Positions 11,396 to 24,096 of a stretch of 64,000 bases of DNA are shown here, in pieces; the stretch's first letter is position 1; each line of letters begins with the position of its first letter. The DNA comes from Cercis canadensis (taxonomy: Eukaryota; Streptophyta; Magnoliopsida; Fabales; Fabaceae), in the NCBI GenBank assembly GCA_003255065.1, contig QAOA01005126.1:834459-898458 (forward strand), read 5' to 3'. Below the pieces are notes generated by a model. It saw only the letters and a list, made by a program, of their open reading frames with translations, did not search any database and had not been told where the DNA came from. The translations under genes and the position numbers were made by a program.

Positions 11396-11522
11396 GCCAC
11401 AACAAGCCCAACATGATTAACAACACGCCCCACCTTAAAGGCAACAGAGAGAAGAACCATACCCAGTAGCAGGTGTTGGAGGAGGACTCACCTCTTCATC
11501 TAGAAAGAGATACAGAAGGGCG

Positions 11523-14500
11523 GTGATGAATGTGGCAGGCCCAATAAGAGAACCCATTATTAGTTTTGGCAAAGAAGACTATCAGGGCATTCAACAAAAC
11601 CACGATGACCCTATGGTACTGGTCGATCAAGGAAGTTCAGCCGACATACTGTACTATGAAACATTCAAAGGCCTTGGAATTCCAGATTCTAAAATTCAAT
11701 CCTTTCCGAGAACCCAAGTCGGATTCTCCGGTAAGAGAGTGCATGTGAAAGGATATGTTAAATTGTGGGTAACTTTAGGCCAATCTCCAGATATTGTCTC
11801 CATATCTGTTCAATTTTTTATAATGGACCATGAGTCAGCATATACTACACTCCTTGGGAGACCTACACTCAATGAAGTAAGAGCAATAGTGTCTACACCA
11901 CACCTTACGATGAAGTTCCCCACCAAATAAGGTCGAGTGGGTATGGTTTGAGCCCAGCAAGAAGCATTGAGAAAATGTTATAGTGTGAGTTTGAGAATTG
12001 AAGAACATGTGGCAAGTAAGTCAAAAGCAAACACACCCCACAATGTTATGTATACTAAGTTAGATGTGAGAGAAGATTTAGTAGAAACAAGACCAGAACC
12101 GGAGGGGACCTTGGTGGAAGTAGAGATTAAGTTAGGAACAAACAAAAAAATACGAGTGGGGGGCCAGTTGACAAAGGAAGATAGAAAAGAACTGATCAAG
12201 ATACTCACCGAGTTTTCATACTTATTTGCTTGGTCAGCTACAGACATGCCAAGGATAAATTCTAACTTTATATCACATAAACTTGGTATTTATTTGAGTG
12301 CTTGTCCGGTAACACAGAAAAAGTGAACTTTTGGGCCAGAAAGATAGCAAGTCATAAAAGAGAAAGTAAAAAAGTTGTTGGAGGTAGGATTCATAAGGGA
12401 GGTGACGTACACTACTTGGCTTTCAAACGTTGTCTTAGTAAAGAAGCATAATGGAAAGTGGAGAATGTGTGTAGACTTCACTAATCTCAATAAGGTGTGT
12501 CTTAAAGATTCTTACCCCTTTCCTAACATAGAAAAACTAGTAGATGGGGCATCAGGATACAAAATGTTGAGTTTCATGGATGCTTACTCTGGTTACAATC
12601 AGATCAAAATGTCTCTAGACGATGAAGAAAAAATTGCATTTATTACAGATGATGAGAATTACTGCTACAAGGTGATGCCTTTCGGCCTGAAAAATGCTGG
12701 GGCTACCTACCAGAGGCTAATTAACAACGTGTTCGAACAGCAAATTGGTAGAAATGTGAAAGTCTATGTGGACAACATGTTGGCAAAAATGGCAAAAGGA
12801 GGTGACCATTAGACCGATTTAAAAGAAATCTTTCAGGAGTTAAGGAAATACAACATGAGACTTAACCCAGACAAATGTGCCTTCAGGGTAGAAGTAGGCA
12901 AGTTCCTCAGATATATGATCAACCACAGAGGGATTGAGGCTAACTCCGAAAAATGTTAAGACATAATAGAAATGTCATAACCCAAGTCTGTGAAAGACAT
13001 TCAGAGACTCACAGGAAGGAACGCAACCCTCGTCTGTTTCATAAGCAGGTCAACAGATAAATCTTTACATTTCTTTAAACGCTTAAAGCAAATTAAAAAT
13101 TTTACTTGGAACGATGAGTGCCAAAATGCCTTTAATCAATTGAAGCATTACCTTTCTACACCCCCATTATTTTCTAAACCTGTTACGGGAGAATCTCTAT
13201 ACATTTACTTATCTGTAACGAATCAAGCAACAAGTTCAGTCTTAGTCAGAGAAGATAAAGGAATCCAAAGGCTGGCATACTACACAAGGAAAACTCTGCA
13301 AGGAGCCGAAATTCGCTATCAGAAAATTGAAAAGTTAGCCTTTGCACTCTTAACAGCTTCAAAACGACTAAGATCATACTTTTAGAATCACTAAGTCATT
13401 GTGCGAACAGATGCCTTGCTTAGACAAGTGATACAAAAACCAGATTTAGCCGATTGAATAGTGGCATGGTTGGTAGAACTATCGGAATATGCATTATAAT
13501 TTGAACCAAGAGGGGCGATGAAAGCTCAAGCCCTTGTAGATTTTGTAGCAGAAATGACTCGATCCTCAAAAGAGGATATAATGGAAACACATGCAAATTG
13601 GGTCGCCCATGTTGATAGATCATCCAACATTAAAGGAAGCGGAGCAGGAATCATACTAGAAAGCCCTCACGGCCTTGAAGTAGAACAAGTTTTAAGTTTG
13701 AATTTAATGCCTCGAACAATCAAGCTGAATATGAAGCACTGGTAGCAAGGTTGCAATTGGCAAAGGAAATTGGAGTAGACAGGATAAAAGTATTAAGTGA
13801 CTCTCAGCTGGTCACGAGCCAAGTCAAAGGAGATTACAATGCTAAGGATGAGATGATGATGAAGTACTTAAACATAGTCAAGAACTTAATTGCCCAGTTT
13901 AGCTACTTTGAAATGACATACACTCCAAGAGAGAACAAGGAAAGAGTAGATATAATTTCTAATCTAGCCAGTACAAGAAAAATAGGGAACAACAAGACAG
14001 TAATTCAAGAAACAAAGAAACACCCTAACATAGAGGAAGAGATAATGGTCATTGACAAAGCTGAGGCATCATGGACGACGCCCATAATCAAGTACCTCGA
14101 CTCTGGGAAATTACCCGAGAATAAATGTGAGGTGAGAAGCTTAACAAGAATAGCGAACAAATATTATTTAAAGGTGAGATAGCTGTACAAAAAAGGATTC
14201 TCTATGCCCATGCTAAAAAGCTTGGATAAGGAAAAAGCGGAGTATATGTTGCGGGAAGTACACGAAGGCATATGTGGGAGTCATATAGGAGCAAGGACAC
14301 TTGTCAAAAAAGTTCTTCGTGCGGGATATTATTGGCCAACTGTGTACACAAATTCCAGTAACTTTGTATAGAAGTGTGACAAATGCCAGCGATACTCCCC
14401 CGAGTACATAGCTCCCCCAACAAAATTGCATCCATCAAAAGCTACATGGCCTTTCACCAGATGAGGAATAGACTTGCTCGGACCATTTCCAACAGCTATT

Positions 14501-15268
14501 GGTCAAAAGAAATATCTGATAGTCGCTATAGACTATTTCACTAAGTGGATTGAAGCATAACCGTTGTCAACAATTACCACAAAGGTTCGGAATACCGTTC
14601 TCAATAACGGCTGATAATGGAGCCCAATTTACAGACAAAAACTTCCAAGCTATGTGTGAAAACCTGCACGTCTAAGTTCATTATACCTTGGTAGAACACC
14701 CACAGGCCAATGGCCAGGTAGAAGCAACAAATCTAGTAATACTCCAAGGGCTGAAGAAAAGTTGGACAAAGCAAAGAAATATTGGATCGATGAACTAAGT
14801 CATGTTCTTTGGGCTTACCAAACCACCCTTTAGTCTGGCACAAGAGAATCCCCATACAAGCTCACGCACGGTGAAGAGGCAATGATTCTAGTAGAAGTTG
14901 GTGAGCCAAGTTGGAGAAGACCACATTTTGAAGCTGAAAATAACGACTCAAATATGCTAGCAGAATTAGACTTGCTAGAAGAAGAATGAGAAATAGCTTC
15001 GATCCGGATGGCAGAGCAAAAACAACGAGTTGCTAGATACTACAACTCTCGAGTAAGGGAGAGAACATTCAAAGAAGGCGATCTAGCACTCCGGTGCGCA
15101 ACAATAGGCCACAAAATGATGTTTAAAGGAAAGCTTGCACTAACATGGAAAGGACCCTATTGGGTCGCAAAGGTATTAGGAAAATGGGCGTACAAGCTGC
15201 AAACCCTAGATGGGAAAGAAATCCCAAGGGCATAGAACATGGTGAATCTGCGAAAGTATTTCAATTAG
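11523..15268 (+). pseudogene. Tat pol: protease, RT, two RNase H, integrase
   Basis: Order on the plus strand: retropepsin (VLVDQGSSADILYYETF, 11523-11930); reverse transcriptase (12375-12960, with WRMCVDFTNLNK, MDAYSGYNQI, MPFGLKNAGATYQ and an active site reading YVDN instead of YVDD); first RNase H (about 12990-13385); a second RNase H-like domain (about 13518-13990, WVAHVDRSSNIKGSGAGI and LSDSQLVTSQVKGDYNAKD); and integrase with an H-H-C-C zinc motif (about 14250-14400, CDKCQRYSP), IDYFTKWIEA and a C-terminal GPYWVAKVL segment ending at 15268. The dual RNase H is diagnostic of the Tat/Ogre lineage. At least ten stops or frameshifts, plus the lost catalytic Asp, show it is inactive. Confidence 0.9.
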
Positions 15269-15740
15269 TGAATGCATAAAGTTTGATTTTCATGTATATT
15301 ATGACTTTTCACACATTTTGGTCATTAGTATTCATGAATAAAACAATATAGATTCCAAGAAATATTTTATACCAATAATGAGGTTAAAAAATCATTCCAA
15401 AATCATCTAAAGGACGTAAAACCGGCCTACGGCAGAGCTATAAGCCCCCGGAAAACCGAATGTGATAATGTACATAGGACAATAAACTGGAATGTGGCCG
15501 AGCAAAATGCCCCCACACTCCGAAAATAAGTAACTCAATAGCAACATTGCAAAGATCGCCCATTGGAGGCTCATTCAAGACAAAAACAAGAAAAACTTAC
15601 TACCAGTCCACACATCGACCAAAATGTCTACATTAAAATTAAAAATTACAAGATAGATAGCTCACCATGAAGGAGAGCTCGCCACAAAGGGGAGCTCGCC
15701 CTTTTTAAAAAAATATATATTATTTAAGCTACTTCACCCC
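15269..15740. other. Tat spacer between pol and antisense ORF
   Basis: Non-coding part of the Tat 3' region. It contains repeated GAGCTCGCC phrases (about 15660-15705), which recur at 17670-17790 and 28380-28440 in the same element. Confidence 0.5.
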
Positions 15741-16606
15741 TTAAGAAACATTATCCCGCTCGGCATCCACTTCTTCCTCCTCATCACATAGCGCTCCATC
15801 TCTCATAACTTTTTACGGGTTCATCCTGTCCTCACTAGTGTTTAATTCCCCAAACTGGAGCTGAACCTGTTCAATACAGTTATTAAAGCCAAACATCATT
15901 CCCTCAGCATAAGTGTTTATGGTCGCATTGTCCATAGTCACTTTCATCCCATCCATCTCCTTTTGCATGGTGGCCTTCACATCCTCAATCTGCCTCTCAT
16001 TCTTGGACAGGCACGTCTGACACTCACTCAGCTTCTCTCTCTCTCTTTAGCAAGGGTAACCTCTTTATCTTCCATTAATTTTTTCAACCTTTTCTTCTCA
16101 CACTCCCAAGCAACCCTGGCTGCCTCCCACTTTTTCTTGTCAAGAATGGCCCCCTCAACAGCCATTTGTAACTCTTTACAGTTACTTTCTGCCTTGAACA
16201 ACTTCTGCTTAACAGACTCCACTTTACTAACCATCATTTCAATGTTATCCAGATTGGCGTTGAACTCCCCATAAAGATGTTCCATGGTTGTGGCTGAATG
16301 CAACATGTGCCTGTGACAAAACTTAATCATAGATGTCATTGGCACCTGTCGCAGGTTATTTTTGTCCATCTCAGAAGACAAATAATCACCCATGACCAAA
16401 GAGATATGCATGCCCCGATTCCACATGCTAAAAAAGGGATCCGTAACACTTGTAACATGGGTGTGAAAGTGATGTGGATCCATTTGAAGAGACCAAGTCA
16501 AATCCAATCCAAAATAGCCAAGGATCCCAAGAATGGTTGAATGACAGAAAATCAAGCAAAGATGGATGGAAAATATGTGAAGACTTTTGAAAACCAAGCA
16601 AGGCAA
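15741..16606 (-). pseudogene. antisense extra ORF of Tat element, C-terminal part
   Basis: On the strand opposite to gag-pol a frame runs from 16606 to TAA at 15741. It is rich in charged residues with heptad-like spacing (ESVKQKLFKAESNCKELQ and CEKKRLKKLMEDKEVTLAKE), predicting a coiled coil, and ends in an acidic tail (DEEEEVDAERD). One or two stops and a frameshift interrupt it. With 17200-17580 and 27054-27780 it forms one antisense ORF, the type of additional ORF known from Tat-lineage elements. Its function is unknown. Confidence 0.7.
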
Positions 16607-17199
16607 CCTAGTTTCAGCAATGCTTAACTAACCCTCCTTAACCCGAATAATCAACAATCAACTTGAACAAGATGTAGAAGTGAATAAACTGCCACACTCT
16701 AGATTAGGGAAGAAGTAGAATGATAAGGTTCAGAAACACCTTGCTAGGAATCCACCTAGATGGCTTAAGCTCTCCATGGAGAGAACAAGACAGAGAACTT
16801 CTCAATTCTATTATCAAAATGTTAATTGGTTGAATGTTGAGGACAAAGGCCTCAACTCCTTAAATAGCAAAAGGAATGCTTAGCAAAGTTTATTACAAAT
16901 GACCCTAAAAGAGCTTTAAAACGCGTAGGATCTTAAAACATGACATGGCCAAGTAACACGGCCGTGTTTCCCTTTCCTTAGCATGTGTTCTTAGTCCAGT
17001 ATGTCTTGGGTGACTTGACACGGCCTCTAACACGCTCATGTTTTACTTTTCAACATGCTTGTGTTTCATGACATGGCCTTGAACACGCCCGTGTTCATCC
17101 CGTGTTCTTGCCTTGTGTTGGGCTCTGAATTCTTGGCACTGGGTGCTGGCGGGGCGTCGCGACACTGGGTCTCGGGAGTAACAACGCCCAGAGGCTGCT
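16607..17199. mobile_element. probable insertion with CGGCCGTG motifs inside the antisense ORF
   Basis: The antisense ORF loses coding quality here. About 190 bp (16930-17120) carry ACACGGCC/GGCCGTG repeats like those of the Athila-like LTRs, including one exact ACACGGCCGTGT at 16956, but the surrounding sequence is not colinear with those LTRs. It may be an LTR fragment of a related family. Ends and target duplication were not found. Confidence 0.4.
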
Positions 17200-17580
17200 T
17201 CAATATGGGGATGCCTTGATCCTCATCAGAAAGTCACTAAAAGGAAAGTTTTGAATGTATCGTCCATCTTCACCATATCCTTGAAAAGGAACTTCTGGAC
17301 CAATGGGAGGATCAACAACCCGATGACGCTTTTCTCCTATGGAAGAATCACTTGCAGGAATAACATGAGGAAGGTTTGTCCGAGGCGAGAAAACAGGCGA
17401 GACAACAAGTGTAGGAGTTGGAGAAACTGTCTCTTGACCCTTAGAAAAATAGGGAAATCCACGAGCCATGCATGAGTGAACACCGCCACCACGACACAAT
17501 GGACCACTCCTTCGCGATGGAGGACTTTCGGCTAGAGCCTTTCCCTTATCACCCGAACTTTCTCCTTGTTCACTCTTCCT
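17200..17580 (-). pseudogene. antisense extra ORF of Tat element, middle part
   Basis: A serine/proline-rich frame (ESPPSRRSGPLCRGGG ... SPVFSPRTNLPHVIP ... GEKRHRVVDPPIGPEVPFQG) in the same orientation as the parts at 15741-16606 and 27054-27780. It corresponds to the low-complexity linker between the N-terminal domain and the coiled coil. Confidence 0.6.
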
Positions 17581-18067
17581 TTACAAAATTTTCTTTATGT
17601 TAACATGAGACATCTCTTCACCTACAAAAATAAAAATAGAAGATTAATAGACATAGAATAAAAAGGGCTAGCTTGCCCATACCACTAGAAAAGCTCGCCC
17701 AAAAATGCTATTCATCCTTACCCACTCAAGGAAAAAAATCATTGTTCATCCTCGCTCAAAACACTATTCATCATCGCCCAAAAACACTATTAAAATAACC
17801 TACCTAGGATATGATACTTTTAAATGGAGAAGAGATGAAGTGAGAAAAGACACAAATAGTACGTTACACTACGACATCACAATCTGATAGCTTTGGAGGT
17901 GAAGGAGTTCGGACTTTATTGTACCAATTGAAGAGAAATAGTAATTTACCATTATCATTACAATAAAAGGTTGTGGTACCATCCTTACTCTTCATGCGAA
18001 TCTAAAAAAACAACTCATTCCACCTCTTCGCAGAAGAAGCCAACAATTGCAAAAAATTTCTATCTCG
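17581..18067. other. Tat-element DNA left of the nested insert
   Basis: Part of the Tat 3' region with GCTCGCCC phrases and short open frames without domains. It ends at the target site of the Athila-like element (TACCG, 18068-18072). Confidence 0.5.
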
Positions 18068-18072
18068 TACCG

Positions 18073-19444
18073 TGATGTTTATTTTTATGAACTTGTATTC
18101 AATTGAAACAATGCTACAAACATCCTAGACAAGTATACCTATCATTTTGTAGAATAGCTTGATTGAGTACGAATGTCGATCCCACGAGGAACTATAGCTA
18201 TTAGTAATAAAATAAAGAATTTGATAGATTTATCAATTGAAGGATAGGTCTAAATGAGAAACCCCCTAGGGCAAACATTGCACTTTCATCTTTAACTCAG
18301 TGGGCACCACTTCTCTACTTAGACTGATGGGAATCCCTAAATTATGTCTTAATCTTTCTCAAGCAATAAGACATCTATTCCTAGGTTGATTGACTGAAAT
18401 CTCTTCCTAATCAAAACCCCTAAGAAAGCATTAGTTGTGTTTTATGGATTCCCGTAGTACATTGACTCAAATCAGAGGACTTATGTGAATCCTATCTCTA
18501 GTGATCCCAAGCAAATCCCATTGTCTACAAGTGATCTTATCCAAATTACAATTTCTCAATCTATAAAATGGAATCTAGTGTTAAATCAATGGCTAGCATC
18601 ATCAATTCAACACAAATAAAAATCATAGACGATTCCAAGAATGAAAGATGTATTCCCATTGAATCAAAAGAATCAGAATAAAATTGTATTTCTAGGGTTC
18701 ATCCTATCTAAATCTTTACAAGTTAGTTTATGATAAAATCTAATCAAAACAATATAGAGAAGACAAGATGGAATCAGATGAAAACTCATTCTCATGAAGT
18801 TCTTGCAATGGGTTGATCTTCCTTCTTGCTCTTCTTCCAGCCTCTAGGGTTGGACTCCTGCCTCTGGCTCTGAATCGTGTCTTGGAATGTCCAAAAGACG
18901 GAGCTTCTGTCTTTGTCTCTTAGATGCCCATATATACAGCTCTAAATGTAGGATTTCACCTTGCAGAAGCTTGAACACGGCCTAGACACGGCCGTGTTCA
19001 CTTAAGATGGTTGGGCGTGTTGCTTGAAATACTTCTCTGGATCTCGGACACAGCCCGAAACACGGCCGTGTCTCTACAACAGGGGGCGTGTTCCTCCTCT
19101 GGGTTGTCTCTGGACTGAGGACACTGCATCAACACGGGCGTGTTCTTCACTAACCCTGGCCGTGTTCCTCAGGAAACTGGAGAAGAGCTCTCTGGATGCT
19201 AGACACGGGCGTGGACACGGCCATGTCACGGCCGTGTTCCCTGTCTGGACTTTGAATTCTTCTAATTTCTCTGCTCTTTTGCTCTAGAAATCCTTAAAAC
19301 TCTTCCTTTTACTTAATCAACCCAAGAAATACCTGAAAACAAAAATAGATGAGTTAAGTGTCATGTTTAATGCGAATTTGCTCAAATCCAAGTAGGAATC
19401 CATTGATAAAACATGGAACTTAAAGGTCTAATAAGCACATATCA
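18073..19444 (-). repeat. 3' LTR of the minus Athila-like element
   Basis: 1372 bp, colinear with 25596-27053 except for a ~85-bp deletion near 18208. Contains two exact ACACGGCCGTGT motifs (18986, 19060). The open frame at 19024-19287 inside it is a shadow. Confidence 0.9.
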
Positions 19445-20519
19445 AATACCCCTACACTTAAGCTATTGCTTGTCCTCAAGCAATTCGAATCAGACAAGTC
19501 TCTAAGAAGTTCTACCCCTGGGAAAATAGTTAAGTTCAAAAAAGTTTATGCTATGTATCTTACCCTAAACAGCTGCATTACTCAGTCCCGATAAAGAGCT
19601 CATGAACCCAGTTAATTGAACTACAGAATTGTCTTAGCTCACCCCTGTGTCTGAATAGAATTACCCTGCTTATTACTAAGTTCTAATCATAGACAGAAAA
19701 ATAAATACATAATGCCAGGAACTCAAGTACTACTATTTTTCTTTTCTTGCATAGTTGGGGGTCCGGTCATTGCCTGCGACCCTAATTGAACTACATAATG
19801 CTAGGATGTGGTGTCCGGTCATTGCCTGCGACCCATATTCAACTAGTTATGCTTCTATGGCATACTTATATCATTCTCCAGTTTCAGGCACAGAAGGCAG
19901 AGGAGCAGAGCCCCACTATGCTCAAAATAACTACTAAACTATTGCAAAATATCAAAAAAAATTTTTGCAATAAATGATGTAGGCACAGGATATTATCCAA
20001 ATCAGACACTCAGGGTTAACTACTACAAGATTGTATTTCAAAATCCCAGGTCCACTGAACCTAAGTGGTGACCTCCTAATGCAACTAGCTAAAAGGCAAG
20101 ATACCAAGCAAAAATAATCAAATACAGCATAGAAAGAATAAAATTCCCCAAGAATATCACTTCAAGAGCATAATATCCTAGTTCGAATTACTTCAGACAT
20201 TTGCAACCTGTTCAGTTCATGCATCATGTGAAAACATTTCATGTTCAAGCACAGATATATGCCCCCCTACACTTAAGAATGACATTGTCCTCAATGTAAG
20301 AACAGTAAAAGCAAGAGGACAAATACTCCCTGAGTGAAGGTGTTCGTGATTATCTGAGCAGGTGCCGGCGACATCCTAGTGAAGCAGAATGCGAGGCTGC
20401 AAAAGAGTGAGTAGACTAGAACAAGAGTGAAAGGGTTAAGAATTAAGAAAATTTACCAAAATACTAAACTATTACAGTTAAGTCAAAAGGAAAGGTCAAA
20501 GAAAAATACAGAACAGTAA
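19445..20519 (-). other. 3' untranslated region of the Athila-like element
   Basis: No coding frame. Two polypurine-tract-like blocks, the complement of CTTAAGTGTAGGGG: the functional one next to the LTR (19445-19462) and another about 0.8 kb inside (near 20264-20276), each preceded in element orientation by TTGAGGACAA. A short tandem motif GTCCGGTCATTGCCTGCGACC occurs twice (19753, 19812). Confidence 0.6.
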
Positions 20520-22090
20520 ACTAATCCCTAGGTTGCTCTCCAGAATGCTCAGGGTGTGATGTAGAAGGCAAGTCAGGCGGCTGAGCAGACGGAGACTCTA
20601 GAGGTGGTGGTGGTGGTGGTGCTCGGGAGGTAGTGCGTGGAGGATGGACCGGTGGGGTGGGTCCACATCATCCTCTGCATCCTGGAAGCGAGGTGACATA
20701 GGTGGTGAGGGAGGTTGGAGGCCCATGCGCTAGCTCTGCATCTGTAAGGTGACCTCTACCCATTGGTGATGTGCTCGAGTGTAGGACATCCATTGGAGCA
20801 CATCGTTGCGTAGCTGGCGGTGGTCCACGATGAGGCGGTTGAGCCGGGCTCGTGTCCTATCGACCTCCACCTTGATATGACTCAGCTGTCGCTCGATCGG
20901 TGTAGGTTGGTGATCCTCCTCTTCTGGTGATGTGAAAGGGACCTCGGGGAATGGTTGTGATGAGGATGGAGGGGCTGCTATGCTGGGGTCTGCTGTAGGT
21001 GGCGGCTGAGGTGGACTGGCGGTCGGCGCGTCAGGTTGGGGCTCCTCAGTGGCATCTGTGGAGGGTCACTCCGCTGGTGGTGTCTCAGGCATTGCTCATG
21101 GCGGAGCGCCGACAATAGCTAGGTATGTGCCCTGAGTGTTAGAGCGGCGCTCGACCATACCCATGGCTCGTAGGGTGTCCATCCCTAGAGGTAGCGGGCA
21201 ACAAGCCACTGTGAGAGTGGACTCGTCATCAAGAACGCCCAAGTGTCGTGCCAACCGGGTGATGACAGAGCCCCCTCCGATAGCACCAAAGTTGGCCTTC
21301 TGCAAATAACCCTGAACCAGCTGGAGGAACGTGTATCCTAGGTGGCAATGGTGCCTCTCCTGGATGCACCGGAGGTAGAACATATCTCTCTTGCTAACGA
21401 CGCCGGTGCTCTCCCGCCTCGCAGTCAAGGAGTGGACGAGGAGCTTATGAATGAAACGGAGGGCCGGCGAGCAAAGAGTGGAGGCCTTAGACCTCGTGGC
21501 CTGGTATGCAGCCTCAGTGCTGATGGAGAGCCAGTAATCTGCAGGCTCTGTGGATGGTGAGTGCCAGTCCAAGGTGCAGGAGTCTGGGATAGACCCCTGC
21601 TCGGCTAGGCCTGCTGCCTCAGTGAACTCGAAGAGACTCATGCTCTGCATGAATGAGCCGAGGCGGAAGCGGATGGTGTCTGGCTCGTCCCAAGTGGAGT
21701 GGGAGTCGGTGAAAGTGGCATTGATCTCCACTGTGGCGAGAAACTCTAGAGTGAGCTCTCGGTATACCGGCTCTTGGATCTCGAAGATGCTGCTCCAGTG
21801 GCCGGAGTTGAGAAGTTGGCGCACCTCTTGCTCCAAACCCAGCTCCTGGAGTACTGTCCACTCTGGATAGCGGCTGGGCTCGAAAGGTTTCGCTGACAGT
21901 TTGGCGAGCCTCTCCTTGTGCTCATCACCCTAGAAGCGAAGAAAAGAGTACACTGAGGCATCCACGGCGCCGGATCTCCGCTTCTTGGTAGGAGGCGAAG
22001 GTGACTCTTGAGGGGTCGGGCGGTTCTTCCTTGGTTGCAGCTTCTCGCGGCGCTGCTGCGACTCTTCGGTGCGCTTAGTCATTGTGTGTG
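20520..22090 (-). pseudogene. Athila-like ORF2 (ATHILA ORF-1-like), broken copy
   Basis: Minus-strand ORF2 opening MTKRTEESQQRREKLQPRK, with a basic proline-rich N-terminus, then a globular domain (RYPEWTVLQELGL, YRELTLEFLATVEINATF, IRFRLGSF, DMFYLRC, GGGSVITRLARHLG), then a Pro-rich tail and a His-run near 20605. A stop after codon ~50 (SFLRF*, about 21930) and later ones (about 21094, 21066) break it. The F.P.RYP...LQ.LG...EV..L pattern resembles the ATHILA ORF-1 or putative plant transposon protein families; which one needs a profile search. It is closely related to 52972-54542. Function unknown. Confidence 0.75.
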
Positions 22091-24050
22091 CCTGCAAAAA
22101 CAGAGGAAAAACAGCCAAGTGAGTCGCAAAGATAACCATTCGAATAGCGTCAATGAGACAAAATCAGAATTGGAGTCTCAAGCAATGCTATCAATGATGG
22201 TGTTCACAGGAATTTTCGTTTCAAAAACAGCAGTGCCCCAAAATTAACAAATTCTGCAGGTAAACACCTACTGCCTCAACTAGCATTTATCAATAATCTA
22301 TTCCAATTCCCGTATTTTCATAGTTAAGCAACAGCAATCCCACAATCATGATGCGAAAACATCCATTTCCCATTAACAGTAAATCAGACTAAATGCCATT
22401 TCACAGGATTACTATCCCCTGTAAATTCCTCAATAAATGCAGAAATGCAAACCCTAGCAATGATATGACAGAATTCAGAATTAAATTCCCACATCAATTG
22501 TTCTTAAAACTAAATGGTGGTGCCCACATTAATGGGTATTGCAAGGGAAAGAAACAAACTCCCCCCTGTGAACAAATTCGGTATGCACACTCTTACTGCT
22601 GCAACTAGCATTTATCAACAGTCCATCTCAATGCCTGAATTTTGACAGTTAAGTGGGGGAGCACTATACTAAGAATGCAAAAATCACAATAGCATTCCTA
22701 CACAACACTAACAACTCTAAAGCACAAAGCATTGTCTATAAAAGTAGCCCTGCACTAACAGTTATCAATGGCCATGATTTCTAATTCAGCAGGCACTCCC
22801 ATAGGAAGAATTATCACTAGCAGAGTCCACATTACTGGGAATTTAATTAAATTCTGCAATACCTATCTTCCCCATAATCAGAGGTGTTACCCGCAACATC
22901 AATGAACAAGAATGCAAAATTGAAGGTCCCCACAGCAAAGGTAATTGTAAGAGAAAGGGAGAAACGAATTCCACACAATCAACAAATTCCTAAAGGCAAC
23001 AAGGGTCCCGAAATCAACAATGTTCAGTAAATCAGCAAGCTTTATAGCAATGGTTATCAATGGCAACATTCCAAAATAATAGGGGGCTTTGCCAAAACAA
23101 ATTCCCCAAAATTAAATCCCAGTTGACAATCCTCACAAGTCATACAAAATAAAATAGGTAATGCAACAGAACTAAATTAAAATAAACCAGGATTAACAAT
23201 TGAAAATAAAGGAACAACTCGTACCTGTGAGTGGCAGTGATAAACCAGAAATGTAGAGGATAAGTGAACTGACTACTGTGGGCTGATGTTGTGCAATGGT
23301 GAATTCAATTAAGCAAGAAATTTTTTTAGCTTAATGGGAGGGGTTTGGCCGGAAATGGGTGTGGGAGTGCCGGAGGGGTTAGGGATTTGAGAGTGATTGC
23401 AGGGAATTAGGGATTTTTGAAGTGGAGAGTGAACCCGCGAAGCAGAGTTTTTGAAGTGTCACTGCAACACGCCCACAACATGGCCGTGTTGTCTGGGCGT
23501 GTTGGGGCCTAAGTGTGAACATGGGAGTGAACACGTGTGTGGTAGTGGGGGTGTTAAGGGACACGGGGATAACACGCCCGTGTATCTCTGGCCGTGTTCA
23601 AAGAGTGAAAAATTGCTTTAAGTGACACGGGGTAAACACGGCCGTGTTAATGGCACGGGGCGCTGAAGTACTGACCTGGAATGGACATGGCTGTGTTCTG
23701 GATGGTTTTATTCTGGACATTTGACACGGCCATGAACACAGCCGTGTGACTGGCCGTGTTCTCCAATTGGAGTCTCTGCAGGGTGCACACGGTGTATAAC
23801 ACGCCCGTGTTCCTGCATTCTGAGTAGCATTGCTGTGAGACCAAAGCTAAAGCTTTAGTAACACCATTACACCATCCAGACAAAATTTAACCAAAAAGAA
23901 TAACAACAAGAAAAATCCAATCATGCACTAACAAAATTAAACTAACAAAGCATAAAGATAAGAACACTATGCTAATGCACTATACAAAAAGAGAAAAACA
24001 TAAGTTGCTAAGATAAACAAAATGAAAAGTAAAAGAGAAAGGATAGAGAG
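22091..24050 (-). other. gag-ORF2 spacer with palindromic array and conserved splice signals
   Basis: Non-coding. In element orientation it has the CGGCCGTG array (about 23815-23465, exact ACACGGCCGTGT at 23636), then a C/T-rich leader-like stretch, then CACAG/GTACGAGTT (donor-like, complement near 23225), then ~1.1 kb of T-rich sequence, then TTTTTCCTCTGTTTTTGCAG (acceptor-like, near 22095) just before the ORF2 ATG. The same arrangement occurs at 51050-52971. The short open frames at 23379-23564 and 23647-23883 are shadows. Confidence 0.6.
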
Positions 24051-24079
24051 CTTGGGTTGCCTCCCAAGAAGCGCTTCTT
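24051..24079 (-). other. post-gag hairpin and 14-bp palindrome
   Basis: Complement of CTTGGG-AGGCAA-CCCAAG (24051-24068) overlapping AAGAAGCGCTTCTT (24066-24079), just after the gag stop region; conserved exactly in the plus copy at 51044-51072. Confidence 0.7.
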
Positions 24080-24096
24080 TACAGTCCTTTAGCTAG

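Noticed and set aside
19024-19287. 87-codon frame, recurring at 26633 and at 48124-48507
   Set aside because: It repeats only because it lies in the repeated LTR. It crosses the palindromic array and TATA side and has no recognisable domain.
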